From Cercozoa sp. M6MM (taxonomy: Eukaryota; Endomyxa: Ascetosporea): 28,150 nucleotides of DNA. Position 1 is the stretch's first letter, and the number at the start of each line of letters is the position of its first letter. The translations under genes and the position numbers were made by a program. The stretch lies in NCBI GenBank assembly GCA_040357565.1, contig JBDODJ010000140.1; one strand, written 5' to 3'. Below are positions 11,601 to 19,814 of the stretch, one piece after another. The notes under the pieces are model-generated. The model was not told where the DNA came from, did not search any database, and saw nothing but the letters and a program-made list of their open reading frames with translations.

Positions 11601-13728
11601 TTCGTTCAAATCCTTGGTGAGCACTTCGAGTTCCTCTACAATAAAAGGGGCACACATAAATAAAGGGTTGTGTAGTGTTAAATAAAGGCTGCGCAGTGTT
11701 AAATTAAGGCTGCGTAGTGTGTGATTAAAGGTGTGTGTAGTGATTAAAGGTGTGTGCATGTAGTACCGGCGACTTGTGTAGCCGGCAGTAGCCAGAGTTT
11801 CTTGGCCTCGTCGCGACAGTACTTGTAGGCCATCTTCTGGAGCTACAGACAGGGGAGTTTCGTTTTACCCCCCTATACCTACCATCGCGATGTACCATCG
11901 CGATGTCGAGGTTGTGCGCCGTGTCGACATCGGCGGCATGGAGAGCGTCGCCAGTGACGTCGTCCACGGGGAAGTCGAGGTACCGATGCAGCATGTCAAG
12001 GTGCTCGGCCACGTCCTTACTGTGTGCCGTACCTGCCGTACCTTCAACAAGCTTGTCCAGTGCCAGTTGGCAGTGCTCTAGCACCAGTGACTCCACCACG
12101 ACGCGTCGCACGAACGGACGCGTCGGCGGCTGCGCCAGCATGTCCAGGCACAGCTCCAGCACCAGGTGCACTTCCTGGGGGTAGGGGGGGGGGGTAAAGT
12201 GGGTGGGGAGGAGGTAAAGGTAGCAAAAGTAGGGGGGTAAAGGTGACGGAAGTAGAGGGGTAAAGGTGACGGAAGTAGGGGGGTAAAACCACAGCGGCGA
12301 GTGACTTGACGCTGCGTTGGTGCCACAGAGGCTGCAGCAGTCGCAGCATCAACACGCGCAGTAGCGACGGCACAAAGTCCCTCTGCAGAGCCAGAGTGGC
12401 CGACGGTTTCTCCTGTCGCAGACTGTCCAATTGGACAGTCCATTCGGCTCCTTTGGCACCGGCCTCGTCCGCCCAGTACCGCACGGCCTCTGCGTCCAAA
12501 TTGAGCCACACGGCGATCGATGTCACCGGCAGCAACGCCTCGGCCACGCCGGCCACTTCCAGCGACGACAAACCGTTCACCACGAATCGCAGCAGCTCCT
12601 GCACGGCACAGGGGGGTAAAAGGTAAAGGGTGGGGGGGGGGTGGGGGTAAAGAAGGGGGTAAAGCCGGCCAAAAGTCCCTACCACGCGCTCGTGCAGCTG
12701 CAGCGCTTCGATCGGTTCAAACTGCTCCACGGCGCGTTTCGCTGCTTCCTCCTGATCCAAACGCAGCTTTAATTAATTCAGCCACACCCTTAAACAAGAT
12801 GGCTACCTGTTCCGGCGACAGCGTCGCATCCTTAAGTACGTGCAGCGAGTCCGAATGCAGCATCGTCAGGGCTTGCTGCACCACGCGACGCACTACCTCC
12901 GTGTCTTTTCCGACCTGCCCGGGGGAAAGGGGGTAGGTAAAAGGGGGGGGGGTAAAGGGAGTTAAAGAGGAGTAAGGGATACCGTCTTCCAAGGGAAGCC
13001 GAGTCGATCGCGGAACTTGTGGTTCAGCATGCCAATCACCGACATCAGCAGCACGTGCGACAACTGCTCCGACGAGTCCTGCGCTTTCACGCGCGGCCAC
13101 AGGTACCTGCAGGCACCAACAACCCAGTCAAGTCGGTCAGCAAGTTAAAAGTTCAGTTAAAAGTTCAGTCAAAAGTTCAGTCAAAAGTTGAGTCAAGTCA
13201 GAAGTTCAATCAACTTCAGTCAAACCAAGATACAAAAAAAAACACACCGTTCCAGGTAACCCGTCATGTCGAGCACTTCTAGCGTGCGCGGCGAACGACC
13301 GCCTTTCGCCGAAGCGCCTGTTTTTTTCACAAAGCAAAACGATCAAAAAAGGCAGAAGAAAACAAAAAAGCACGAAGAACTCGAGTTGCTGTGCAGCCAG
13401 AACTAAGTGCTTTTGGTACCGCAGATGTGTTCCGTGTACAGTTTCTGCACAAGTTCCTCATCGATTGCGAGATCTTCGGGCTCCTCCGATGCCCTACAGG
13501 CACACAGAAGTGTTGATATTGTTTGCAATGCGGTCAAAACACACGAGCAACGTACCAGCGTTTCTCAGCAAGTTCAGTCAGCTCATGCGACTGAGCTTCA
13601 ATCGCCTGCTTCTTCTTGAATGCCGCTTTCTCGCGCGCAGCTTCGTTAAGCTGTCGCTGACGCTTCTTCGCCGGCTCGTCATCGTCGCCAAACAGCGACA
13701 ACGACTGCGCGCCGCGCTTCGGTGCCAT
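5647..13728 (-). CDS. AQR: RNA helicase Aquarius / intron-binding protein (AQR, IBP160)
   Basis: Superfamily 1 helicase that binds introns upstream of the branch point as part of the spliceosomal intron-binding complex, in the nucleus. Start ATG at 13728-13726 ([19 protein letters not shown]), stop TAA at 5649-5647; about 45 exons. N-terminal armadillo-type helical region: [20 protein letters not shown] and [20 protein letters not shown] align with human AQR. Middle: [49 protein letters not shown]. Helicase core: motif I GPPGT/GKTD (split by an intron, 8773/8704), Ia [14 protein letters not shown], motif II MEEAAQ near 7110, motif [15 protein letters not shown] near 7020, then [25 protein letters not shown] and [18 protein letters not shown] (motif VI, near 6130). 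The C-terminus AGEAPQHVL...CLPAPQQ lacks the long tail of the human protein; the total is near 1,250 residues against about 1,480. UPF1- or ZNFX1-type helicases were considered, but the order and wording of the blocks are specific to AQR. Confidence 0.97.
6082..6109. repeat. Tandem 14-base unit GTCCATATGTACA(G) in an AQR intron
   Basis: Two adjacent copies of a GTCCATATGTACA unit sit in the intron between the SRAR and [10 protein letters not shown] exons. Each unit is a near palindrome of the GTCCA..TGGAC type seen repeatedly elsewhere in this window. Confidence 0.85.
6397..6468. repeat. Cluster of GTCCACATGGAC / ACATGTAC palindromic words in an AQR intron
   Basis: The intron between the ALLTTYNGQ and RELLEDVV exons is built largely of GTCCACATGGAC (6397-6408), CACATGTAC, CACATGGACC and CTGTCCATTGTAC. 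It could fold into several short hairpins as RNA. Confidence 0.75.
10537..10554. repeat. (TA)9 tract in an AQR intron
   Basis: A TA run flanked by further GATATATAGATTATA sequence (10480-10580) in the intron between the exon ending SHELK and the exon starting RDKLLFTGW. Ordinary microsatellite. Confidence 0.9.
10782..10920. repeat. Minisatellite, about 30-base unit with palindromic core TCCGCGCGGA
   Basis: Five degenerate copies in an AQR intron, starting near 10782, 10813, 10843, 10872 and 10895. Each has the core CGTCCGCGCGGATG (or a variant such as GTCAGCGCGGAAG or CTCCACGCGGATG) followed by an A-rich spacer (GTCGAAAAATAGAAAAAA type). Spacing shrinks from 31 to 23 bases. TCCGCGCGGA is its own reverse complement, so each unit can form a GC-rich hairpin separated by A-rich linkers. 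The same word occurs once in an exon of the AN1 zinc-finger gene near 25029. Confidence 0.92.
11168..11220. repeat. Four-unit GGGGGGTAAACA repeat with G-quadruplex potential
   Basis: An 11-base G run followed by three more GGGGGG runs spaced by TAAACA, in an AQR intron. On the + strand this is a textbook G4-capable sequence (four runs of six or more G, six-base loops). AQR is on the - strand, so its transcript carries the C-rich complement and the G-rich strand is the template strand. Confidence 0.93.
11311..11409. repeat. Cluster of GTCCATACGTACAT / GTCCAAATGGAC palindromic words
   Basis: The intron between the AGPPTVG and [10 protein letters not shown] exons contains GTCCATACGTACATATGTAC, a second GTCCATACGTACAT copy, GTCCACATGTCCATATGTAC, then an exact GTCCAAATGGAC at 11398-11409. 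Two more such words (GTCCAAAATGGAC 11006-11018 and GTCCAAATGGAC 11020-11031) lie in the next intron downstream in the gene. Confidence 0.85.
11657..11756. repeat. Tandem repeat, about 21-base unit TAAATAAAGGCTGCGCAGTGT
   Basis: Four to five diverging copies (TTAAATAAAGG-CTGCGCAGTGT, TTAAATTAAGG-CTGCGTAGTGT, GATTAAAGGTGTGTGTAGT) make up most of the AQR intron between the [10 protein letters not shown] and EELEVLTKD exons. Confidence 0.85.
12184..12288. repeat. Tandem repeat, 23-base unit AGGGGGGTAAAGGTGACGGA-AGT in an AQR intron
   Basis: Two full copies and a partial third (about 12231-12288), preceded by related GGGGTAAA sequence from 12184. G-rich on +, hence C/T-rich in the AQR sense strand, like the other members of this intron class. 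Confidence 0.88.
12421..12440. repeat. Perfect 20-base palindrome inside an AQR exon
   Basis: The word ACTGTCCAATTGGACAGT plus one matching base on each side is a perfect inverted repeat with no loop. It lies in coding sequence (residues EWTVQLDSL). Its centre is the TGTCCA..TGGACA motif that recurs in introns here. Confidence 0.9.
13142..13224. repeat. Minisatellite, 12-base unit AAAAGTTCAGTC
   Basis: About six diverging copies (AAAAGTTCAGTT, AAAAGTTCAGTC, AAAAGTTGAGTC, and so on) in the AQR intron between the GYLER and YLWPRVKAQ exons. Confidence 0.9.
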
Positions 13729-14105
13729 CTCTGCCTGAATGAAACACAATTTGGCCAAACAATCCTTTTGGGACGTGTTGATGCCATCAACAGTGCACAA
13801 AAAGGCAAAAAATCGAGTTGTTTTTCTCTTGTTTTTGTTTCTTACAAGAAAGTGACGGGACAGCCGACGCGGAGACAAACGGTGCCTTCAAGTGCTTGCG
13901 GGAGGTTCCTGTGTTGCTGTGGCACGCCAGCAGCACTTTGGGTGGTCTTGGGTGGGCTTGGAACTCAGAAAGTCACACGGGCTCATTCTCAAGCGATCGG
14001 CTCAGGATGAATACAAACGAGTCCTGGACAAACTACTTCCGGCTCACTAAGATTGTTTTGCTTGCAGTCAGCGGCGTCACTCCTGTCTACGTTGACGTTT
14101 TCACC
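13729..14105. promoter_or_regulatory. Head-to-head intergenic region, AQR / UQCRC2-like
   Basis: 377 bases separate the two start codons. No further coding exon can be supported. The left part repeats CAAAAAGGCAAAAAATC-type A-rich words; no clear TATA box was seen. The region must hold both promoters and both 5' leaders. An open + frame through it (from 13818) could add residues before the chosen UQCRC2-like start, but it does not read as a cleaner targeting peptide than the short MSLRAALNPL start, so it was not used. Confidence 0.6.
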
Positions 14106-16072
14106 ATGTCGCTGCGCGCAGCACTGAACCCGCTGGTGCGCTGCCATTTTTGTTTTTTCTTGTCGCTATTGTCGCCGACGATGACGCACAGGGCATCGTG
14201 TGGCCCCAAGTGCTGCACACGAGGCCACAATTCTGCACTGTGCTGTTCGGGTGTGCAAGACAGGTCTTGCGCGCTCGTGTGGTTTTGCAAGTCGACTGAT
14301 CAGTTTTGCTTTTGCTTTTTTTTGCTTTTGCTTTCTGCTGTGTATTATGCTTTGCTGTTGGAGTTTTGAATCATGATGTTGACGCTGGATTGGTGTTTGC
14401 AGATCAAGTCGACGACGCTGGCCAATGGCCTGCGCGTAGTCACTGAGAAGTCGGGCGCCGGTGCCAACTCCAAGACGGCTGCTGTTTCGGTAAAGCCTTT
14501 TGTGTTCTGATTTGTGAAGTGAAAATGTGAAGTGTAAACTGAGCTTAAGTTTGTCTTGTGCGCAGCTGATGTTCCAGAGCGGTTCGCGCTACGAGAAGGT
14601 GCCGGGCGCCGCGTCGGCGCTGGCTCAGTCGCTCGCTGTGCAGAAGGGCCTGTCGGTATGTGCATTAGTAAACAGAGATAACGGGGGGTAAATGAGATAA
14701 AACAGCCTCTGTGTACAGGTGGAGATCGATGAGGACTTTCTGACGCTGTCGATGCGCACGACGTCACAGGACGGCAAGCTGAGCAACGCGTCGCAGCTGC
14801 TGTCGGTGCTTGACGGTGTCGAGAAGGCTACGGCGGCGCATGCTCTGCCTTACGAGGTAGCCCTGTTTCGTACCCCCCCCCCCACCCCCTACCCTTCCCC
14901 ACCCCTTGTGCAGTTCCACGGCTCGGCAAATATCGAGGAGGAGATGATGCGCCGCGTGCAGCAGGACGTGTTCGAAGGCACTCTGGGCTACGCGCAGCCG
15001 TCGGCCGAGCAGCTCGCCCTGCTGACTGAGGAGGAGGTTTTACTACCTACCTTTACCCCCCATACACACACGCGCCTTTTCCCCCCCCCCCCCTCGAGAG
15101 CAGGTGCAACGCCATGCCAAACTGCTCAAGGCCAAGCAAGCCGTTGTTGTGGCCGTTGGCGACGTCGAGCACGAGGCCTTTGTCGAAGAGGTCGACAAGC
15201 ACCTGTCCTCGCTGGCCGCTGGCAAGTGTATGGACTGTTTTACCCCCAACCCCTCCCCTTACCCCCCTCTAATCCCCAGACCTCAACGAGGCCAACTTGA
15301 ACGTGCACGAGAACTTTGTCGGTCAGCACATTGAGCAGCGTCATGACAACTGGTACACATGAGCATGCTTGTTCATCCCTAGGTACTGAGGTACTTAGGC
15401 CGTTCGCGCATGCGTTGTTGGTCTTCGCCACCGAGGGTCTGGAGAACCCGCAGGTATTTAGCCCCCCCCCCCTGGCACCTGTGAATTAACACCTGCGTGA
15501 GTTAACACCTGTGTGAATGTGTAGATGATGGCGAACCTCGAGGTGTTCAAGCAGCTGCTGGGCCGCTACTCGGCCAAGGACCGTGCGCAGGGCGTCGTCG
15601 ACTACCGTCCGCTGGTGCGCGAGATCGCCGATCAGGACACTGTGGAGCACTTCCGTAAGTTTGGTTGCTTTACCCCCCTGCTCCTTAACCCTCTCCCCTG
15701 AGTAGACGCCGTGCAAACGGCGGGTCTGGGTCACGGTCTGTTCGGCGTGTATGGCGTGACGCAGGACACGCGTCTGTACGACCTGTGCAGTCACTCGATG
15801 CGTGCCATGTCTGGTACGGTCACGCAGACCGTGTACGACATGCCGCAGTTCGAGTGGTACTCCCCCTTTACCCCTACCCCTATCCCTTTACTTCTATCGT
15901 TTACTTCTATCCACAGGCTCAAGACGGCGGCCGTGACGGAGCGTCTGACGGCGCAGGACACGCCGGCCAAGCGTGCCATCGCCGTCGCCAAGCAGCTGCT
16001 CTCGGAGGACGTGGTGCTGACGCCGGCGCAGCAGATGGCTCTCATCGATGCTGTCACTCCCGACAGTAACTT

Positions 16073-16115
<43 letters not shown>

Positions 16116-16269
16116 ATACACATTTATCTAAATGTCCCGTGCAGCCCTCATGGACACGGCCAAGGCGGTGTGCTACGCGCGCGAGCACGCGCTCGTCGGC
16201 TACGGCCCGACCTTTGAGATTCCGGACATCAACTTCATGCGTCTGCACGCCGAGGGCAAGCTCGCTTAA
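14106..16269 (+). CDS. Mitochondrial M16-family core protein, UQCRC2-like (complex III core 2)
   Basis: Subunit of the matrix-facing core of the cytochrome bc1 complex, or a close relative. Start ATG 14106 gives MSLRAALNPL, a short basic amphipathic leader fitting mitochondrial import, joined to IKSTTLANGLRVVTEKSG. Exons then read LMFQSGSRYEKVPGAASALA, where processing peptidase beta and core 1 carry the HXXEH zinc site; here the pattern is absent, as in core 2 and other inactive M16 members. Later blocks (ALPYEFHGSANIEEEMMRR, ALLTEEEVQRHAKLLKAKQA, VAVGDVEHEAFVEEV, GLFGVYGVTQDTRLYD, RLTAQDTPAKRAIAVAKQLL, NFMRLHAEGKLA) follow the two-lobe M16 layout; about 430 residues, TAA at 16267-16269. Roughly a dozen exons; introns carry TTTACCCC-type tracts and one (AT)18. 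Alternative: an alpha subunit of the processing peptidase, which is also non-catalytic; I do not see its glycine-rich loop. Confidence 0.87.
16076..16111. repeat. (AT)18 microsatellite in an intron of the UQCRC2-like gene
   Basis: Pure AT run in the last intron, followed by TGTCCATACACATTTATCTAAATGTCC, another near palindrome of the GTCCA type, just before the acceptor at 16142. Confidence 0.97.
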
Positions 16270-16364
16270 GTTGCCGACTCGCTTCGACTTCATATACGTT
16301 TTTCCATTCTTCTCACTTGTTTCCGACTACTTAATCTGGCACAGGGAGTTGAAAGTAACGCGAA

Positions 16365-18556
16365 CTAATCTATTTCGCGCACCTGCTGTCTCAGTTGCGC
16401 CACCCTGCAACAAAAGCTAATTCTCTGGCTACAACGACACAAAATCGGAAAATGGTACTCCTGTCGCAGTAGACGCAGTTCTGCGATTGTGGAGTCGACA
16501 CGATCGTGTAGCGCCGGCAGCTGTAGCGACGCACGCGTGGCACGATTCAACGCCGCATCAGCACAGTCGGCCTTTTGCGAAAACACAAGTAAAATCAGAG
16601 AAAAATCAATACCCATGGCAACATCTACCTGTCGACGAGCATGCAGATCGCGCAAAGCCAGTAGTTGAGCTGACGACAGCTGCTCTAACTCGTGCATCGG
16701 AGCAACTGGAGAAAGCACGTCTTCGCTGTACTCCAACAAAATAAAAAACAAAACTGTACCCAGGTGGCGCAACTCCAGACCAAGATCATCGGCGATCGGA
16801 AGGAGCATTCGCAGCTCGTTCTCTGGGCTCTACAGAACACTCACACATATGTTGCGGCGCTGGCTCCTGTCAGGAATGGAAATCAACGTAGTACCATTGT
16901 CTGGCGAATTTGAGTCCTTTCAGTTTGACGGTCATCGTGAGTTGTAACACTCAGAGTGTCTTGATTCGTCCGCTTGGGTGCCAGGACTGGCACAGTTGTG
17001 CTTTGGTGTGCACTGGCACGCAGCACGTCGGCAAAACGGAGACTTGGACTGGTTGGTTCAGTTTTTTGTGCCTCCGGCTTTTGCGGCTCGGGCTTTTGCG
17101 GCTCACGCCGTTGTGGCTTGGGCTTTGGCGACTCAACCTTGCGTTGCTAAAAAAGTACAGTTTAGAACAGCACACAGCGTCTAAAATCACAAAAAATCAA
17201 CAACTGACCGCATTCTTCGGTTTGTTCTTGCGTTTTTTCTTGTTTTTTGGCGGTTTCTCCAGCTGCGGTTGTGACTGGGCGTTTAGGAGTGTTTGCAGCG
17301 TTTGCTGTCTCTGCAAGCGTATCCAGGATGTGTTGCGTGTTAAGCTGCACAGCACTGAGTACCACACGCTCGGCTTGGTCAAAAATTGCGACGACTTCTT
17401 GAGTCACGACAGAGGGATTTTTGGTGTTTCGCATGACCTCGACGATGTCTTTGGCAGCGCCGCCACACGAGGCGCCACATTTGGTCACAAGGAAACGCAC
17501 AAGTGACACGTGTTGTGCCTGTAGGGCATGTGCCAGGGCCGTTGCATTGCGTCTACAAAAATAAACAGGTTTGAATTGGAGTAAATAATGTTTCGCTTAC
17601 TGATCAAGTGTGTCGACGATTTCGTTCAAAGTTCGATGCGGCATCAGTTCTGTTTAAGAAACTAATATAAATCGAAAGCAGCAGTTTCAACGCATTCAAA
17701 GAAAAACTGAATACTTTGAGCGAAAGTGAGAACAAGCTGCACTGTTTTCACGGGTGCTTTGAAGAAGGCCGCCAACTAAGCTCGAACACTGTTGAGCTAA
17801 AGTAGACTTTAACCAGTCAAAATACCATGAGAAGAGTCTCCGGGCCATGCATCCAGATGCGTTTGTAAACAGTTTTGTCTTCAGTTTCGTTGATTTCTGC
17901 CGAGTGCGTTTCTTACCAGTCAGAACACAAAGCGAAAGAGTAGTGACCCAGGAGAAACGCATACCGCGAGACAAACGACTCAGCAGCAGATCGGCGCAGT
18001 CAAAGTGTCGAGCACACACAGCAATATGCACGGCCGTGTCACCACCTCGATTGGCATGTGTCAAATTCGCACCATGCTCTGATTTCATTTCGCTTCCTTA
18101 ATTAAGCTTTGAGAAACTGAAAACTGATCGCAGGGGTACCAAGCAGCAACTGCACGATTGGCAGACTGCCCAGCTTGCAGGCCAGCATCAAACACGAGTT
18201 GCGCACGCCCTCTTCTGCAAGAGAAACACAATTTCTTTCAAACATCAAAAATACAAAAAAAAAACAAAAACAAGCGACCTTTGGTCGTCGCATTGACATC
18301 TGCTCCGTGCTTAATGAGAAGCCGCACACACTCGAGCATATCACTCTGTGTCTGAGTTGAACACAAGAGCAGCACTAAGGCCGCCACGCCCTGGTACCGT
18401 GCGCGTACCAACTCGGGATGCTCCTAAAAACAACAACAGAATCAAAAGACAAAACAGCTACCAGAAAAATCAACAAACCGTCACCAAAATATCGAGCTCC
18501 CGCAACTCACATTTCGACGCTGCTGTAAACCAGCGTTGTAAAACCCTATCCTCCAT
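16365..18556 (-). CDS. Ankyrin-repeat protein with KPEQ-rich linker and C-terminal coiled coil
   Basis: Start ATG 18556-18554 (MEDRVLQRWFTAASKCELREL), stop TAG 16367-16365. Four or five ankyrin repeats are readable once exons are joined: ECVRLLIKHGADVNATT; NSCLMLACKLGSLPIVQLLL; HGANLTHANRGGDTAVHIAV with HFDCADLLLSRL; HGPETLLM joined to LAAFFKAPVKTVQLVL; and TALAHALQAQHVSLVRFLV. The joins near 17770-17960 were chosen because they complete a repeat across two introns. Then comes a helical stretch (DIVEVMRNTKNPSVVTQEVV), a Lys/Pro/Glu/Gln-rich disordered linker with PQKPE-type repeats, and a C-terminal coiled coil (ELEQLSSAQLLALRDLHARR, AQLRQQVREID). The protein is probably a scaffold; no catalytic domain is seen, no signal peptide, and I cannot assign an ortholog. 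Introns are T-rich on the sense strand and lack the CCCC tracts of neighbours. It ends 95 bases from the UQCRC2-like stop and starts 134 bases from the NDUFA2 start. Confidence 0.86.
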
Positions 18557-18690
18557 AGTAGTGTACTGTACAGAAACACTAACGAAGCTTAATTTAATGT
18601 ACTGGCTTTGCCTTTTATTTTTGTCAACAATCCCGCTCAAGATCGCCTGGCGTTGTACGTGTTTGCAGACTTGGTTACACCCTGACAGTA
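18557..18690. promoter_or_regulatory. 134-base bidirectional promoter, ankyrin gene / NDUFA2
   Basis: Only 134 bases separate the two divergent start codons, so both promoters and both 5' leaders must be packed here and probably overlap. The centre is A/T-rich (AACACTAACGAAGCTTAATTTAATGTACTGG). No TATA box or other recognised element is certain. Confidence 0.7.
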
Positions 18691-19204
18691 ATGTTCAAGA
18701 ACGCTCTGAAGCGCGTGCACGAGCTGAGATTTTTCCTGTGCCAGACGGCTCCAGCGAGCCAGGGCGTGAGGTAACACATGTGCTAGCACTCGGTTTATGT
18801 CGTTCGCGTTACTATGCTCACGTTGATCAGAGAATTCCTGCAGTCGGAGTTCGCCGCGATGCGACAGGTTCGAGCTCTGCGTTTCTTGACTGTACAGGAT
18901 CGATGTGTGGTGTGTTTGTACTGCGTGCAGACCAACCCGACTCTGCCACTGCTGGTGCGCGAGAGTGCTGGCACTGAGGCGCGTATCATTGCTCGTTTCG
19001 GTAGCAACATCCCAGCTGTTTTTCAAGCTTGGCCCACGTGCAGTTGCTCACCTGCTTGTGTAGAGAAGGGCATCGAGTCTTCTGTCAGTGTTGAGAACAA
19101 GTCGGCCCAGGTAGAGAACCTTGCTTTTCTTTGTGTATCTTTACCTTTGTGTGTATGTGCTTGCACAGGAGATCAAGGATACCCTGATGGCTCTCGTGCA
19201 ATAA
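18691..19204 (+). CDS. NDUFA2: NADH:ubiquinone oxidoreductase subunit NDUFA2 (B8, CI-8kD type)
   Basis: Accessory subunit of respiratory complex I with a thioredoxin-like fold, located on the matrix arm. Exons join to MFKNALKRVHELRFFLCQ, TAPASQGVREFLQSEFAAMR, TNPTLPLLVRESAGTEARII, ARFEKGIESSVSVENKSAQ, EIKDTLMALVQ, ending TAA 19202-19204: about 89 residues over five exons against 99 in human. The match to human B8 is clear ([42 protein letters not shown]). Human B8 has two cysteines that can form a disulfide; here the first is kept (FLCQ) and the second is Ser (RESAG). The start was chosen as the first ATG of the exon, three bases after a putative leader. The gene shares a 134-base divergent promoter with the ankyrin gene. 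Confidence 0.95.
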
Positions 19205-19814
19205 TTACTACAGTCAATGACGCAGATAATATCGATGCCTGGGTGCGCCCTACCGAATATTTAATTTTACGTTAAGACAATTTTGTTGAAAATCGCCAAC
19301 GCAATTTTCGGGTGCAATAAAATACCAACGCAAAAGATCTCAAACTACCAAAATCGCTCTCTATACGTTTGTTCTACATTTGAACAACTCAACTATCGTA
19401 TACAGAGCTATTTTCATTCTCTTGCACTACCGTGACTCGTACAGTTCGAGAAAAAGGCATTCCAATAGGGCGCGGATATTCTTGACTGCGCGCACTGTAA
19501 AGTACTGTAAGTGCATGTCGTTTGTTCAACAGGAAGTGAACCTGCGGAACTGAAGTCATTTTGGCGTGTTTTCAATCGATGCTTTTTTTGGCGGTGGCGG
19601 TCAAAGAAAGACCGAACTCAGTGTTCGTTGTTCCAACTTGTAAATTTTACTGCCACTGCTACAGTAGCGTACGAGAGTCTAAATAAAATCTCGTCCTTCA
19701 GCTTTTGAACTCGAAATTGAGAGTGTGCGAGTGCAACTCCCAAGCTCACTGACCGAACTGATTGAAAGACAAAGACTTAACTGAACTGAACTCAGAACTC
19801 TCCTGGTCTTCACG
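19205..19814. other. 610-base intergenic region, NDUFA2 to subtilase
   Basis: No gene can be supported. An AATAAA word lies at 19316-19321, 112 bases past the NDUFA2 stop, and could be its polyadenylation signal. Short open frames (for example 19511-19708, + strand) show no family, signal or splice logic. The right part should hold the subtilase promoter; it contains repeated ACTGAACTGAACTCAGAACTC-like sequence just before the start codon. Confidence 0.6.
19316..19321 (+). terminator. Possible polyadenylation signal AATAAA for NDUFA2
   Basis: Canonical hexamer in A/T-rich sequence 112 bases after the NDUFA2 stop. Placement is plausible, but the polyadenylation rules of this organism are unknown. 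Confidence 0.3.

Noticed and set aside
13818-14105. N-terminal extension of the UQCRC2-like gene through an upstream open frame
   Set aside because: The extra residues are Cys/Trp-rich, with no family match and no clean targeting character. ATG at 14106 gives a short basic leader that fits mitochondrial import.
14106-16269. Processing peptidase beta or core protein 1
   Set aside because: The HXXEH zinc site expected after the first Gly-Ser-Arg-Tyr-Glu block is missing.
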